Origin: DATAXP01 sp036272935
GTDB taxonomy: Bacteria; Planctomycetota; Planctomycetia; Pirellulales; PNKZ01
Length of the DNA: 64,000 nt
Direction of reading: 5' to 3'
Assembly: GCA_036272935.1 (NCBI GenBank)
Contig: DATAXP010000041.1
Location: 1-64,000 of the forward strand
Shown: positions 29,301 to 37,473 of the stretch, piece after piece
Position numbering within the stretch: the first letter of the stretch is position 1
Layout: every line of letters begins with the position of its first letter
The notes under the pieces: model-generated
The model's database searches: none
What the model was told of the DNA's origin: nothing
What the model saw: only the letters and a program-made list of their open reading frames with translations
Made by a program: the position numbers and the translations under genes

Positions 29301-29404
29301 GAGTGGCCAGCACGCGCGTCATGAATACGGTTGCCAACAGCAGCGAAAGCTGCGCCGCCCAAGGATCGGCGAACGGCTGGCGACAAGATTCATTTTGTGC
29401 CGCA
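26372..29404 (-). pseudogene. polyketide synthase subunit: AT, C45/AAT-like Ntn-hydrolase domain, dehydratase (broken)
   Basis: The C-terminal two thirds of a second synthase. It opens in the middle of an acyltransferase: DPWAAQLSLLLATVFMTRVL, nucleophile GHSYGEF (about 29265) and GAFHTPLM are present, but the MFPGQ start is missing. After a Pro/Ala-rich linker comes a domain matching peptidase C45/acyl-CoA:6-APA acyltransferase: LESLAASTDVPLSQLL, then GQFAGLGGVNAAGLAIS, RIKRLLESAADVDTALDAI, VLVATNQSQLL and STVCSAACF. Where that family has its Gly-Cys nucleophile this protein reads GMHAAAVSR (about 28010), so autoprocessing is doubtful. A dehydratase follows with intact DHKLRGTPLLP (about 27110) and, after a frame change near 27020, MDGCLVACGTY (about 26610). 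Both dehydratase residues are therefore kept here. The gene continues upstream as the ketosynthase-like piece. Confidence 0.75.
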
Positions 29405-30494
29405 GCTCGTCGGCACTGGCGGCAATCAGGGTCAAGCGGACTCGCTGCTCGGGACGGAAGCGAAGAAAGGCCGCTTCGGCGAATTGCCGGGGAGCGTCGA
29501 GCGCCCATCGATTGCATGCGGCGATCAGCTCTTCGGCAGTCGCGGCGCCAAGGCGAACGAGCAGCGGCCGAGCCGCAGGGCTGGCAACCCGAGGAGCGAT
29601 TTTCGCCACCGTAGGTTGTGCCGCCGCCGATCGCACTGCCGGCTGTGGAACTGCCGGCTGTGCCGCGGTTGGACGAGTCGCCGCGGCGACTGCCAGCGGT
29701 TGTTCCACGATGACATGCCCGGCCAGGCCATGATCAATGCAGTTAACGGCTCCCAGTAGCGACGCGGCCCCGGTGGTTCTCAGTCCGACGAGGTGTTCGG
29801 CCGGTTCGATGCTTGTGGCCAGCGGCTCCAGGTACTCGGCGGGGTGCTCGAACAGAGGCGTCGCCGGCAGGCGTTCGTGTTCCAAGGCCAGCGTAGCCTT
29901 GAGCAACGAAGCCAAACCGCTGGCCGCTCCCGTGTGGCCAATCTGAGCAACCAGGCTGCCGAGCCAAATCGGCGTGCGCTGTTCGCGGCGCGGATACTGA
30001 TCGGCGAGAACAGTCGCCTCGGCGCGGTCGACCTCGGCGATGCCAAGACCGGTCGCCTCGACAAAGCCAACCTGGTCGCATGTGCTGGCGCATTGACTCC
30101 TAGCGCGCGCCACGGCGTCGCGCGAGGCGGTGTCGATCGATGGTCCCGAGGCCAGGCCGACGCCTCGCACGATGCCATGAATCGTGTTGCCATCGCGACG
30201 CGCGTCGCTCAACCGCTTGAGCAGCAGCACGACGGCCCCCTCGCCCGGCACCAGCCCCTGGGCGTCGCGATCGAACCCGGCGCGCGGACGCTTCGGCGCC
30301 AGCGTGCCCGACATCACCAGCCCCTGGTACATCATCAGTTCCATGCTGCGCTGACCGGCGGCACACACGACCAACGAGCACTGGTCTCCCTCGCGCAGCC
30401 AATCGACCGCGGCAGCCAAAGCGCTGACTCCCGAAACGGCGCCGGAGTCCAAAGCCAAGGCGCCCCCCATGAAATCGAATGCCTTGGTGATGCG
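29405..30494 (-). pseudogene. ketosynthase-like (chain-length-factor-type) domain, N-terminus lost
   Basis: A thiolase-fold domain beginning abruptly at RITKAFDFMGGALALDSG. All three catalytic positions differ from an active ketosynthase. The Cys motif reads LDSGAVSGVSAL (no Cys), the first His motif reads VEATGLGIAEVD (His to Thr), and the Lys before the second His is Val (GSLVAQIGHTGAASG, His kept). This is the pattern of chain-length-factor or structural KS partners in PUFA synthases. The frame then runs through a Pro/Ala-rich linker to SADELRHKMNLVAS and there joins, out of frame, the middle of the acyltransferase described above. The N-terminal half of the fold is absent because the DNA joins an acetoacetate decarboxylase fragment at about 30494. 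Confidence 0.75.
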
Positions 30495-30748
30495 ATCAGA
30501 TTGTAGCCGCGGCCGGCGAGCCATTGCACGTCGCGATTCATCGCAAAGACGATCTGCAGCACTGGATCGCCGTTCAATCGGAAGGGGGCGTCGATCAGCC
30601 GCGCGAGCCTGCGCGCGTCGGTCAAATACGGCAGCATGACCGTCGTGACGTCACCGTAGAGGCCCGAACCGAGCTTCACGGGGCGCGGGCCGAAACTTGT
30701 CGGCATCACATGCGGTTTCAACGAATCGAACATATCAACGAGCGACAC
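30495..30748 (-). pseudogene. acetoacetate decarboxylase-family protein, N-terminal fragment
   Basis: About 85 residues (GTG 30748 start; ATG 30733 possible) match the N-terminus of planctomycete acetoacetate decarboxylase-like enzymes: FGPRPVKLGSGLYGDVTTVM, LPYLTDARRLARLIDAPF, then FAMNRDVQWLAGRGYNLI. The central and C-terminal part, with the Schiff-base Lys, is missing. After GYNLI the DNA changes directly into a ketosynthase-like domain in another frame. The gene would have headed the second synthase operon. Such enzymes decarboxylate beta-keto acids, which fits polyketide or lipid tailoring, but this copy cannot work. Confidence 0.7.
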
Positions 30749-30917
30749 CGTTCATTCAATTCAAGGAACGTTGAGTGTGGTTCAGATCAATCGAGCTCTC
30801 AGGCGTCTGCGATTCCTGGGTGCTGCGATCTCGTTCGATGCCATAACGGCCACGCTCTCGAGCGGCCAGAGGGGAACGCATGGTTGCGCGTCGCCTGACG
30901 ACTCGCTGACGTCGGCA

Positions 30918-33900
30918 TTATTCGTCCTCGTTGCCACCTTCGCCTTCTTCGCCTTTGTCGTCGCCGGCATTTTCGCCTGCTTGGTCCTGCTCATCGTCGT
31001 CTTCATTTTCCTCTGGTTGATCGTGGATGACGAGCGAGTAGAACGCAGGCACCACCACCAGCGTCGTCACCATACCGGCCAAGAGGCCGCCGATCACCGC
31101 CCGGCCGAGGGGCACGTTCGCTTCGCTGCCGCGTTCGATCCCCAGCGACATGGGGAGCAGCGCGAAAAACGCAGCCAGCGCCGTCATCACCACCGGGCGC
31201 ACACGGATCGCCGCGGCGTGCATGACCGCATCGGTCGGATTCATCTTGTCGGTTTCGCGGGTGCGCTGGGCAAAGTCGATGAGCAACACCGTGTTGGCGA
31301 CCACGATACCGACCATGAAGATCACGCCGAGCATCGATTGCACGTTGATCGCGGTGCCGGTAACGAACAGGATCAGGATCACGCCGATCACGCCGATCGG
31401 CACGGCAAACAGGATCACCACCGGGACCAGGTACGATCGGAACAGCGCCACCAGCAAGAAATAAATGAGCAGCGTCGCCAGGACCAGGCCGATCGCCAAA
31501 TCGCGAAACGTCTCGAGCATCCGCGAATACTCGCCCGTGATTTTCATGCTCGAGCCGGACAGCTCTTGATGATCCTTTGAATCCGGATCGTACGGCGCCC
31601 ACTCGTTGCTGCCGGTAGACTTGCCGAACTCGTTGAGTGCGGCGTGTACGTCGTCGGCCACGTGCCCCAGATCGCGGCCTTGCACGCCCATCGTGAGCTC
31701 GATCGTCTCTTGCAGGTTGACGTGCGTCACCTCGGCCGGCACGTCGTTGCGGCGCAGCGAGATCACGTTGCGCAGCGGGACGGGCTTGTTCTGCACCGGG
31801 CTGGTCATCGGCACGTTCAACAGCGTGTGGATCGACGTGATGTCGGCCTCGGGATATTGCACGCCGACGTAGTACTGATTGTGGCTGACCGGATCGATCC
31901 AGAAATTCTTCTTGTTGAACTGGATGCTGGAATTCAGCGCAGCAATGACGTTTTTCATCACGTCCGACTGGTTGAGTCCCAGGTCGGCCGCCTTGACGCG
32001 ATCGACCTCGACGACGTACTGCGGAAAATCGAGCCGCTCCATGATGCGGCAATCCACGACACCGGGAATTTCGACCACCTTGCGCTGGATCGCCTCGGCA
32101 ACCTTGCGCCCCTTGTGCAGGTCTTTGGTCTCGATGCTGATGTTGATCGGCGTCGTTTTACCTTCGTTCATCGCGCCGGTGATCATGCCACCAGCATCGA
32201 AGGCAATTTGCAAGTCGGCGTACTCCGGGTCGGTCGTCAATTTCTCGCGCAGCAGCCGCACGTACTCCTGCGACGATTTCGAGCGATCGGCGGTCAACTG
32301 CACCTTGACGACGGTGTCCATCGGCCCGGCGTTGGGCGTGTAGGCGGCCGACCAGTCGGGAGTGACGCCGATTTCGCTGATCTGCAGCTCGAGATCCTTG
32401 CCGATCATGTCCTTGATGACAGTTTCGATGTGCGAGATACGGTCTTCGGTCACCTCGATCCGCGTGCCGGTCTTCGCGCGCGCGAACATCTCGAATGCGC
32501 CGGCATCGACCTCGGGAAAGAAATCCCGCCGCAGGTGCGGACCGAGCAGCACGATCAACGCGATCAGCAGGCCCACGGGCGCAAGCACCGTCAGCCAGCG
32601 ATGGCGCATGACTACTTCGAGTTGGCGGGTGTACCATTTGATCGCCGCATCGATCCACCCTTGCCATTTGGCGGACAACCGGCCGACGATTCCGTGGGGC
32701 TCTTCCTTCTTCCCTTGTTCCGATTTTTTCGGCTTCCGCAGCCAAGAGGCGCAGCGTGTCGGCACGAACGTCAACGCCATCAGGAACGCGGCGAGCATCG
32801 AAAATCCGACGGCCAGTGCCATCGGCCGGAACAAAAACGCCCCCAGCCCCGGCATCAGCGCCAAGGGAGCCAGCACCAAGAGCGTGCAAAGGCTGGCGAC
32901 CAGCTCGGGCAACGCTACTTCGCTCCCGCCTTCAAGTGCCGCGTCGTGCCGCGACTTGCCCATTTCCAGGTGACGATGCGTGTTTTCCAGGCACACGATC
33001 GCAATGTCGACCAGTGGTCCGATCGCCAGCGACAGGCCGGCCAGCGTCATCACATTGATCGTGTTGCCGGTGAAGTAGATGAAGATCAGCGCGGTGAACA
33101 CCGCGATGGGAATGGTGATCGCCGCGATAGCCATCATTCGCCATTGGCCGAGGAACAGCAGAATGACTAGCGAGCACAGCACGGCGCCCAGCACTCCTTC
33201 CTGGGTCAGGCTTTCGATCGACTTGCGCACGTAGATCGATTGATCCATGACGACTTTCAAGTCGATATTCGGCCGCGAGAGCCGGGCGCTCATCTTGGGG
33301 ATCGACTTCTTGAGGTTGTCGACCACGGCCAAGGTGCTGGAGCCGGTCTGCCGATAGACCGGGATGTACACTTCGCGCCGGCCATTGATGCGCACGATGT
33401 TGGTTTGGATCATCGCTGCGTCTTTCGTCGTGGCCACGTCGCGCAGGTAGGCCGCGTTTCCCTGCTTCGTGCGCAGCGGGATGTCTCCCATCTGCTCGAC
33501 GAACTTGAACATCGAGTTCGAGTCGATGGCGAAGTCGGTGGTGCCGAATTTGGCATCGCCGGTGGGGAGGAACAGGTTGTAATCGTCGAGAGCCTTCATT
33601 GCGTCGAGCGGCGACAGACCGCGCGCTTCGAGCTTGATACGATCGAGATACGCGATCACCGCGCGCAGCTTGCCGCCGTAGACCACCGGGGCGACGGCAC
33701 CCGGCGAGCTCATGATCATGTTGCGCACTTCGTACCGGGCGACGTCGTAAAGGATCGCCTGTGTCTGCGACTTGCTATCGACCGCCACCAGGCATGCCGG
33801 CACCACGCTCGTCGGATCGTACGGCAGAATCACCGGCGGCAGCGTACCGGGGGGCAGATTGGGGATGGCGGCTGAGGCGAGCGAGTTGACCTGGGTCAGC

Positions 33901-34214
33901 GCGCCGTTGGGGTCAATGCCGCTGCGATAGTAGTTGCGAATAATGCTCGCCCCGACGATCGATCGAGACTCTTGCCGCTTGGTTCCGGCAGCCTGCCCGG
34001 TCCAGCGCTCCATGCGGTTGGTGATGTCTTTCTCGATATCCGAGGCCGACATGCCGCCGTAGAACGTGAGCACCTGCACCGCGGGACTATTGAACACGGG
34101 GAGAATGTCGATCGGGATTCGCACGATGCTCAGCCCGCCGAGCACAACGAGCGTTAGCACGAACACGGTCACCGCCCAGGGATTCTTCAGCGAAGCTGCG
34201 ATCAATCGCTGCAT
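30918..34214 (-). CDS. RND-family efflux transporter, permease subunit (1098 aa)
   Basis: A full-length inner-membrane RND pump of the AcrB/MdtB-like group. N-terminal transmembrane helix (NPWAVTVFVLTLVVLGGLSI), porter domains, a TM2-6 block with FLGQWRMMAIAAITIPIAVF and GPLVDIAIVCLENTHRHLEMG, a second porter repeat beginning near residue 535, and a TM8-12 block with IYFLLVALFRSYLVPVVILF and GIVVANTVLLIDFAQR. In TM4 the usual Asp-Asp pair is reduced to a single Asp (LVDIAIV), as in some HME/HAE variants. The C-terminus is an unusual highly acidic Glu/Asp/Gly tail of about 30 residues. It lies 64 bases downstream of its membrane-fusion protein. No outer-membrane partner is adjacent; the TolC-like gene at 48.4 kb belongs to another set. 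Confidence 0.93.
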   Translation of the reverse strand: MQRLIAASLKNPWAVTVFVLTLVVLGGLSIVRIPIDILPVFNSPAVQVLTFYGGMSASDIEKDITNRMERWTGQAAGTKRQESRSIVGASIIRNYYRSGIDPNGALTQVNSLASAAIPNLPPGTLPPVILPYDPTSVVPACLVAVDSKSQTQAILYDVARYEVRNMIMSSPGAVAPVVYGGKLRAVIAYLDRIKLEARGLSPLDAMKALDDYNLFLPTGDAKFGTTDFAIDSNSMFKFVEQMGDIPLRTKQGNAAYLRDVATTKDAAMIQTNIVRINGRREVYIPVYRQTGSSTLAVVDNLKKSIPKMSARLSRPNIDLKVVMDQSIYVRKSIESLTQEGVLGAVLCSLVILLFLGQWRMMAIAAITIPIAVFTALIFIYFTGNTINVMTLAGLSLAIGPLVDIAIVCLENTHRHLEMGKSRHDAALEGGSEVALPELVASLCTLLVLAPLALMPGLGAFLFRPMALAVGFSMLAAFLMALTFVPTRCASWLRKPKKSEQGKKEEPHGIVGRLSAKWQGWIDAAIKWYTRQLEVVMRHRWLTVLAPVGLLIALIVLLGPHLRRDFFPEVDAGAFEMFARAKTGTRIEVTEDRISHIETVIKDMIGKDLELQISEIGVTPDWSAAYTPNAGPMDTVVKVQLTADRSKSSQEYVRLLREKLTTDPEYADLQIAFDAGGMITGAMNEGKTTPINISIETKDLHKGRKVAEAIQRKVVEIPGVVDCRIMERLDFPQYVVEVDRVKAADLGLNQSDVMKNVIAALNSSIQFNKKNFWIDPVSHNQYYVGVQYPEADITSIHTLLNVPMTSPVQNKPVPLRNVISLRRNDVPAEVTHVNLQETIELTMGVQGRDLGHVADDVHAALNEFGKSTGSNEWAPYDPDSKDHQELSGSSMKITGEYSRMLETFRDLAIGLVLATLLIYFLLVALFRSYLVPVVILFAVPIGVIGVILILFVTGTAINVQSMLGVIFMVGIVVANTVLLIDFAQRTRETDKMNPTDAVMHAAAIRVRPVVMTALAAFFALLPMSLGIERGSEANVPLGRAVIGGLLAGMVTTLVVVPAFYSLVIHDQPEENEDDDEQDQAGENAGDDKGEEGEGGNEDE

Positions 34215-34278
34215 TCAAGCACTCCCCGCGCGTCGACGAGATTGGTCCGGGCTACACGACACCCCATCCGCCGGCAAT

Positions 34279-35685
34279 TCATTGCTGCTGGTTGTGATCG
34301 TTTTGGTCCTTCTGGCTCTTTTGATCCTTGAGATCCTTTTGGTCCTTCTGAATCGCTTCGACCGCCGTGCCGTTTCCCGTCGGGCCGGTGTAGTTGGTCA
34401 CGACTTCGTCGCTGGTGCCCAGGCCGTCAACCACTTCGACATGAATTCCGTCATCCAGCCCGGTGGTCACCTTCTGGGTGTACATTTTTGAATTGCGGAC
34501 GACGTACACCTGCCCGTGGTGATCTTCGACGTTGCCGGTCAGGCACGACGAGGGAATGGTGACCGCGTGTTTCGGCTCACCGGCCAGAGCGACCGTGGCG
34601 CTGCCGAACATTCCGTCGCTAAGCACGTTCTTCGGGTTCGGCAAGTCGATCTCGACGCGCATGGTTCGCGTGTCGATCACTTCGACGTCGGACATTCGCG
34701 ACACCTTGCCCTGGAATTGCTGGCCTGAAAGTGCATCGACGCTGACGGTGGCCGCGGCCCCGACCTTGAGCGAGGCGATGACGTCGTCGGGCATTTGCAC
34801 CACCACGCGCATCAGGTCGGTGCGGGCCACGGTCAGCATGGGCGTGGTACCGCCTTGCTGGGCGGCGCGCACAAAGTCGCCCGGATAATAATTCCGGAGC
34901 GCAATCACTCCTTTGAACGGCGCCACGATCTTGGCGAATTGCAGCAAGACTTCGGTCTTGCCGATCTCCGCCTCGGCAAGCTGCACTTCGCTTTGCGCCT
35001 CGCCGACGTTGGCCTTGGCTTGTTCGATGGTGGCTTGCGCGGCGCCGACCTGAGCTTTGGCACTCATGAGTGCCGCATTGGCCGATTGTTCGGAGGCGCG
35101 GGCCGCCTCGAGCTGTTCTTGTTGCTCCTGCACGAGGCGCTCTTCGATGGCGTTCTTCTCGTAGAGTGCCTTGATGCGGTGGAACGCTTCGTCGCGGTAG
35201 ACGCGCGTTGCAATGGCCTTGTTGACCCCCGCTACGCTTTCCTGCGCGGTGGCTTGAGCCGTTTTCCAATTGGCGATGGCCGTGGTGACCTGCGCCTCGG
35301 CCTGCGTGACTTTGGATTGCCTGACCGCGAGTTCCGCCTCGTTGGCCTGCAATTGCTTCTGCACGTTGGGCACGTCGATCTGGGCCAAAGTCTGGCCCTG
35401 TTCGACCACGTCGCCAATGTCGACGCTCTGGGTCTTGAGATACCCCGAAACCTGAGCAAACAGGTTGGCAATGCCGAACGAATAAACAGTTGCCGGCTGC
35501 GTGGTCGATCGGGGGAGCCCGCCTGGCGTGGGATGAACCACGTCGACCTGTGTTTTAGACGCTGCCTTCTTCTCTTGCGCCGGTTGCGACTTCGCCGCCG
35601 CATGATGCCGCCAATCGAAGAAGGCGAACAGCCCTCCCGCGACGACGAGAATGCCGGCAACGATCAGAATTCGACGCCAATTCAT
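34279..35685 (-). CDS. RND/HlyD-type periplasmic adaptor (membrane fusion protein)
   Basis: A 468-residue adaptor that bridges the inner-membrane pump to an outer-membrane channel. Start ATG 35685 (MNWRRILIVAGILVVAGGLF) gives an N-terminal membrane anchor; a weak GAGATTGG precedes it. Order: lipoyl half-motif (VSGYLKTQSVDIGDVVEQGQ), a long coiled-coil hairpin about residues 100-250 with many Ala/Gln heptads, second lipoyl half (KIVAPFKGVIALRNYYPGDFV), beta-barrel (DLMRVVVQMPDDV) and a C-terminal membrane-proximal domain. The last about 25 residues are a repetitive Lys/Asp/Gln tail (QKDQKDLKDQKSQKDQ), unusual for the family. It forms an operon with the RND pump downstream. Confidence 0.92.
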   Translation of the reverse strand: MNWRRILIVAGILVVAGGLFAFFDWRHHAAAKSQPAQEKKAASKTQVDVVHPTPGGLPRSTTQPATVYSFGIANLFAQVSGYLKTQSVDIGDVVEQGQTLAQIDVPNVQKQLQANEAELAVRQSKVTQAEAQVTTAIANWKTAQATAQESVAGVNKAIATRVYRDEAFHRIKALYEKNAIEERLVQEQQEQLEAARASEQSANAALMSAKAQVGAAQATIEQAKANVGEAQSEVQLAEAEIGKTEVLLQFAKIVAPFKGVIALRNYYPGDFVRAAQQGGTTPMLTVARTDLMRVVVQMPDDVIASLKVGAAATVSVDALSGQQFQGKVSRMSDVEVIDTRTMRVEIDLPNPKNVLSDGMFGSATVALAGEPKHAVTIPSSCLTGNVEDHHGQVYVVRNSKMYTQKVTTGLDDGIHVEVVDGLGTSDEVVTNYTGPTGNGTAVEAIQKDQKDLKDQKSQKDQNDHNQQQ

Positions 35686-36176
35686 ATCCAATCTCGCTTC
35701 GCAAATCAGAGCGCAGCCGCGGTAGCAGAGCAAATGGCATACCCGATGGCTTGTGTCCTTACGTAAAGAAAGCGAAACGGACCGATGGCGATATTTCGGT
35801 CGTAACAGCGGCGAGCCCCGCCGTTGTCACCAGGGCCACGTTCAGGCCAATTGCCTGGCGCCAGCGGCCGACTGCGGCGACGCTCCGCACGCTACGCGCG
35901 CCGGCGGAGAAGCGCCGGGTGCCAAGAGCAAGGTCGCGGCAGTCGCCGGCGCATGTTGGGCTCGCAGCAGCACTATCCCAGCACCGTCATCGCCAAAGCC
36001 AGTGCCGATGCTGCGACGCTTTGAGGCGCGAGCTGGCGCCGAATGCCTCGACCTTAGTTCGCGCGACAAGCTCTCGACGGGATCGGCGCAGGAATCTATG
36101 GTGTTGCGCAGAGACCAAGAACATCGACGAGCGGTCGCCGGAAGCGTGATCCGTGGTTAGCGCGTTGAGGTGAGCA
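35686..36176. other. divergent intergenic region without a convincing gene
   Basis: About 490 bases between the adaptor gene (minus) and the permease gene (plus). Frames of up to 135 codons exist on both strands, but all are Arg/Ser/Ala-rich, lack ribosome sites and resemble nothing known. The region should hold the two divergent promoters; I see no clear operator. Confidence 0.5.
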
Positions 36177-37451
36177 TTGGACGGCGCGGCGGCTGAGTGG
36201 ACGACGTGGATCGTATTCGCCGGGACCTACGCCGGCTTGGCAATCGGCAAGATTCCAGGGCTGCACATCGACCGGGCCGGGATCGCTCTGGCCGGGGCGA
36301 CGTTGATGCTCGTCACTGGTCAAATCACCTTTCGCGATGCGATGAGCCGCGAGAGCATCGACTATCCGACGCTCGCCCTGCTGTTCGGCATGATGATTGT
36401 GGTTGGCTGCCTGCGGCTGTCGGGTTTTTTTGCCCGGCTGGCCGGAGCGGCGATGGCGCGGATTCGCTCACCGCGCGCGCTGTTGGCCGCGACGATCGCC
36501 TTGGCCGGCGCCCTGTCGGCATTCTTGATTAATGACGTGGTCTGCCTCGCGTTGTCGCCGCTGGTCCTGCACCTGGCCCGTCGCCTGCGGTTCGATCCGG
36601 TGCCGCACCTGGTCGCCCTGGCAACTGCGGCAAACATCGGCTCGGTGGGCACGATCACCGGCAACCCGCAGAACATCTACATCGGCTCGCACTCCGGCAT
36701 CTCATACCTGCGCTTCGCTCTGCGGCTGCTGCCCGTGGCGACGATTGGCCTGGTGATCAATTACTTGGTCGTGGCAGTCGTGTATCGACGCAGCCTGGCT
36801 GCGACGGCCGACACACAGCGCACGACCGACGAACCGGCCGAGGACGACGTGCCCCCGCAGAACCGCGCCGTCCATCGAGCCCTGCGACGCAAGGCTGTCG
36901 CGGTGGCTGTCCTGACGATCGCGCTGTTCTTCACCGGCTTGCCCTTGGAGGTGGTTGCGCTGGCAGCAGCGGCGTTTCTGTTATTAGGTCGCGTGAAGTC
37001 GGCCAGGATTTATGCCCAGGTCGATTGGGGATTGCTGATGATGTTCGTCGGTCTGTTTGTCGTCGTGCATGCGTTCCAGGTGCACGTTGTCAGTCGCTGG
37101 GGCATTGCCGGCTGGCATTGGCTGCTCGATTCGCCGGTCGATCGGATGAGCCTGCTGTCGGCCGGGTTGTCGAACCTGGTGAGCAACGTGCCGGCGGTGC
37201 TGCTGCTGGAGCCCGTGGTCGCGGCAATCGGTCCGAGCGAGCGCGAAACGGCCTGGTTGGCCTTGGCGATGTCGAGCACCTTGGCCGGCAATCTGACCGT
37301 GCTGGGGAGCGTGGCGAATCTGATCGTGGTCGAGAACGCGCGGCGCGGCGGCGTCGAGATTTCGTTCTGGCAGTACTGCAAGATTGGCGTGCCGCTGACG
37401 CTGCTGACGTTAGCACTCGGGATCGCGTGGTTCGACTTTGTTCGCTACTGA
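36177..37451 (+). CDS. SLC13/ArsB/NhaD-type (ion transporter superfamily) permease
   Basis: A 424-residue membrane protein with about 10-12 helices and the repeated signature of the ArsB/NhaD/DASS group. The first repeat has SAFLINDVVCLALSPLVL and NIGSVGTITGNPQNIYIG. The second has GLSNLVSNVPAVLLLEPVV and STLAGNLTVLGSVANLIV. The start is TTG at 36177 with GAGGTGA close upstream. The substrate cannot be told: family members move arsenite, Na+/H+, sulfate or dicarboxylates. A basic cytosolic loop near residue 235 (RAVHRALRRKAV) separates the halves. The MFS gene begins 22 bases after its stop, so the two probably form one transcript. Confidence 0.88.
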   Translation: MDGAAAEWTTWIVFAGTYAGLAIGKIPGLHIDRAGIALAGATLMLVTGQITFRDAMSRESIDYPTLALLFGMMIVVGCLRLSGFFARLAGAAMARIRSPRALLAATIALAGALSAFLINDVVCLALSPLVLHLARRLRFDPVPHLVALATAANIGSVGTITGNPQNIYIGSHSGISYLRFALRLLPVATIGLVINYLVVAVVYRRSLAATADTQRTTDEPAEDDVPPQNRAVHRALRRKAVAVAVLTIALFFTGLPLEVVALAAAAFLLLGRVKSARIYAQVDWGLLMMFVGLFVVVHAFQVHVVSRWGIAGWHWLLDSPVDRMSLLSAGLSNLVSNVPAVLLLEPVVAAIGPSERETAWLALAMSSTLAGNLTVLGSVANLIVVENARRGGVEISFWQYCKIGVPLTLLTLALGIAWFDFVRY

Positions 37452-37473
37452 TTTGTTCGCTACTGAGGCGTTC

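Noticed and set aside
17482..30748. Explaining all frame breaks in the synthase locus as random sequencing errors
   Set aside because: Error would be expected across the window, but several genes of 2.6-8.8 kb are unbroken, and many breaks coincide with loss of whole domain segments, not single bases. Local misassembly remains possible.
31644..33170. A 508-codon open frame antisense to the RND pump
   Set aside because: Low-complexity His/Arg/Asp composition, no ribosome site, and the opposite strand is an unbroken RND protein.
35751..36160. Overlapping plus-strand frames of 132-135 codons upstream of the permease gene
   Set aside because: Arg/Ser/Ala-rich, no ribosome site, overlapping each other in two frames; typical of non-coding high-GC DNA.
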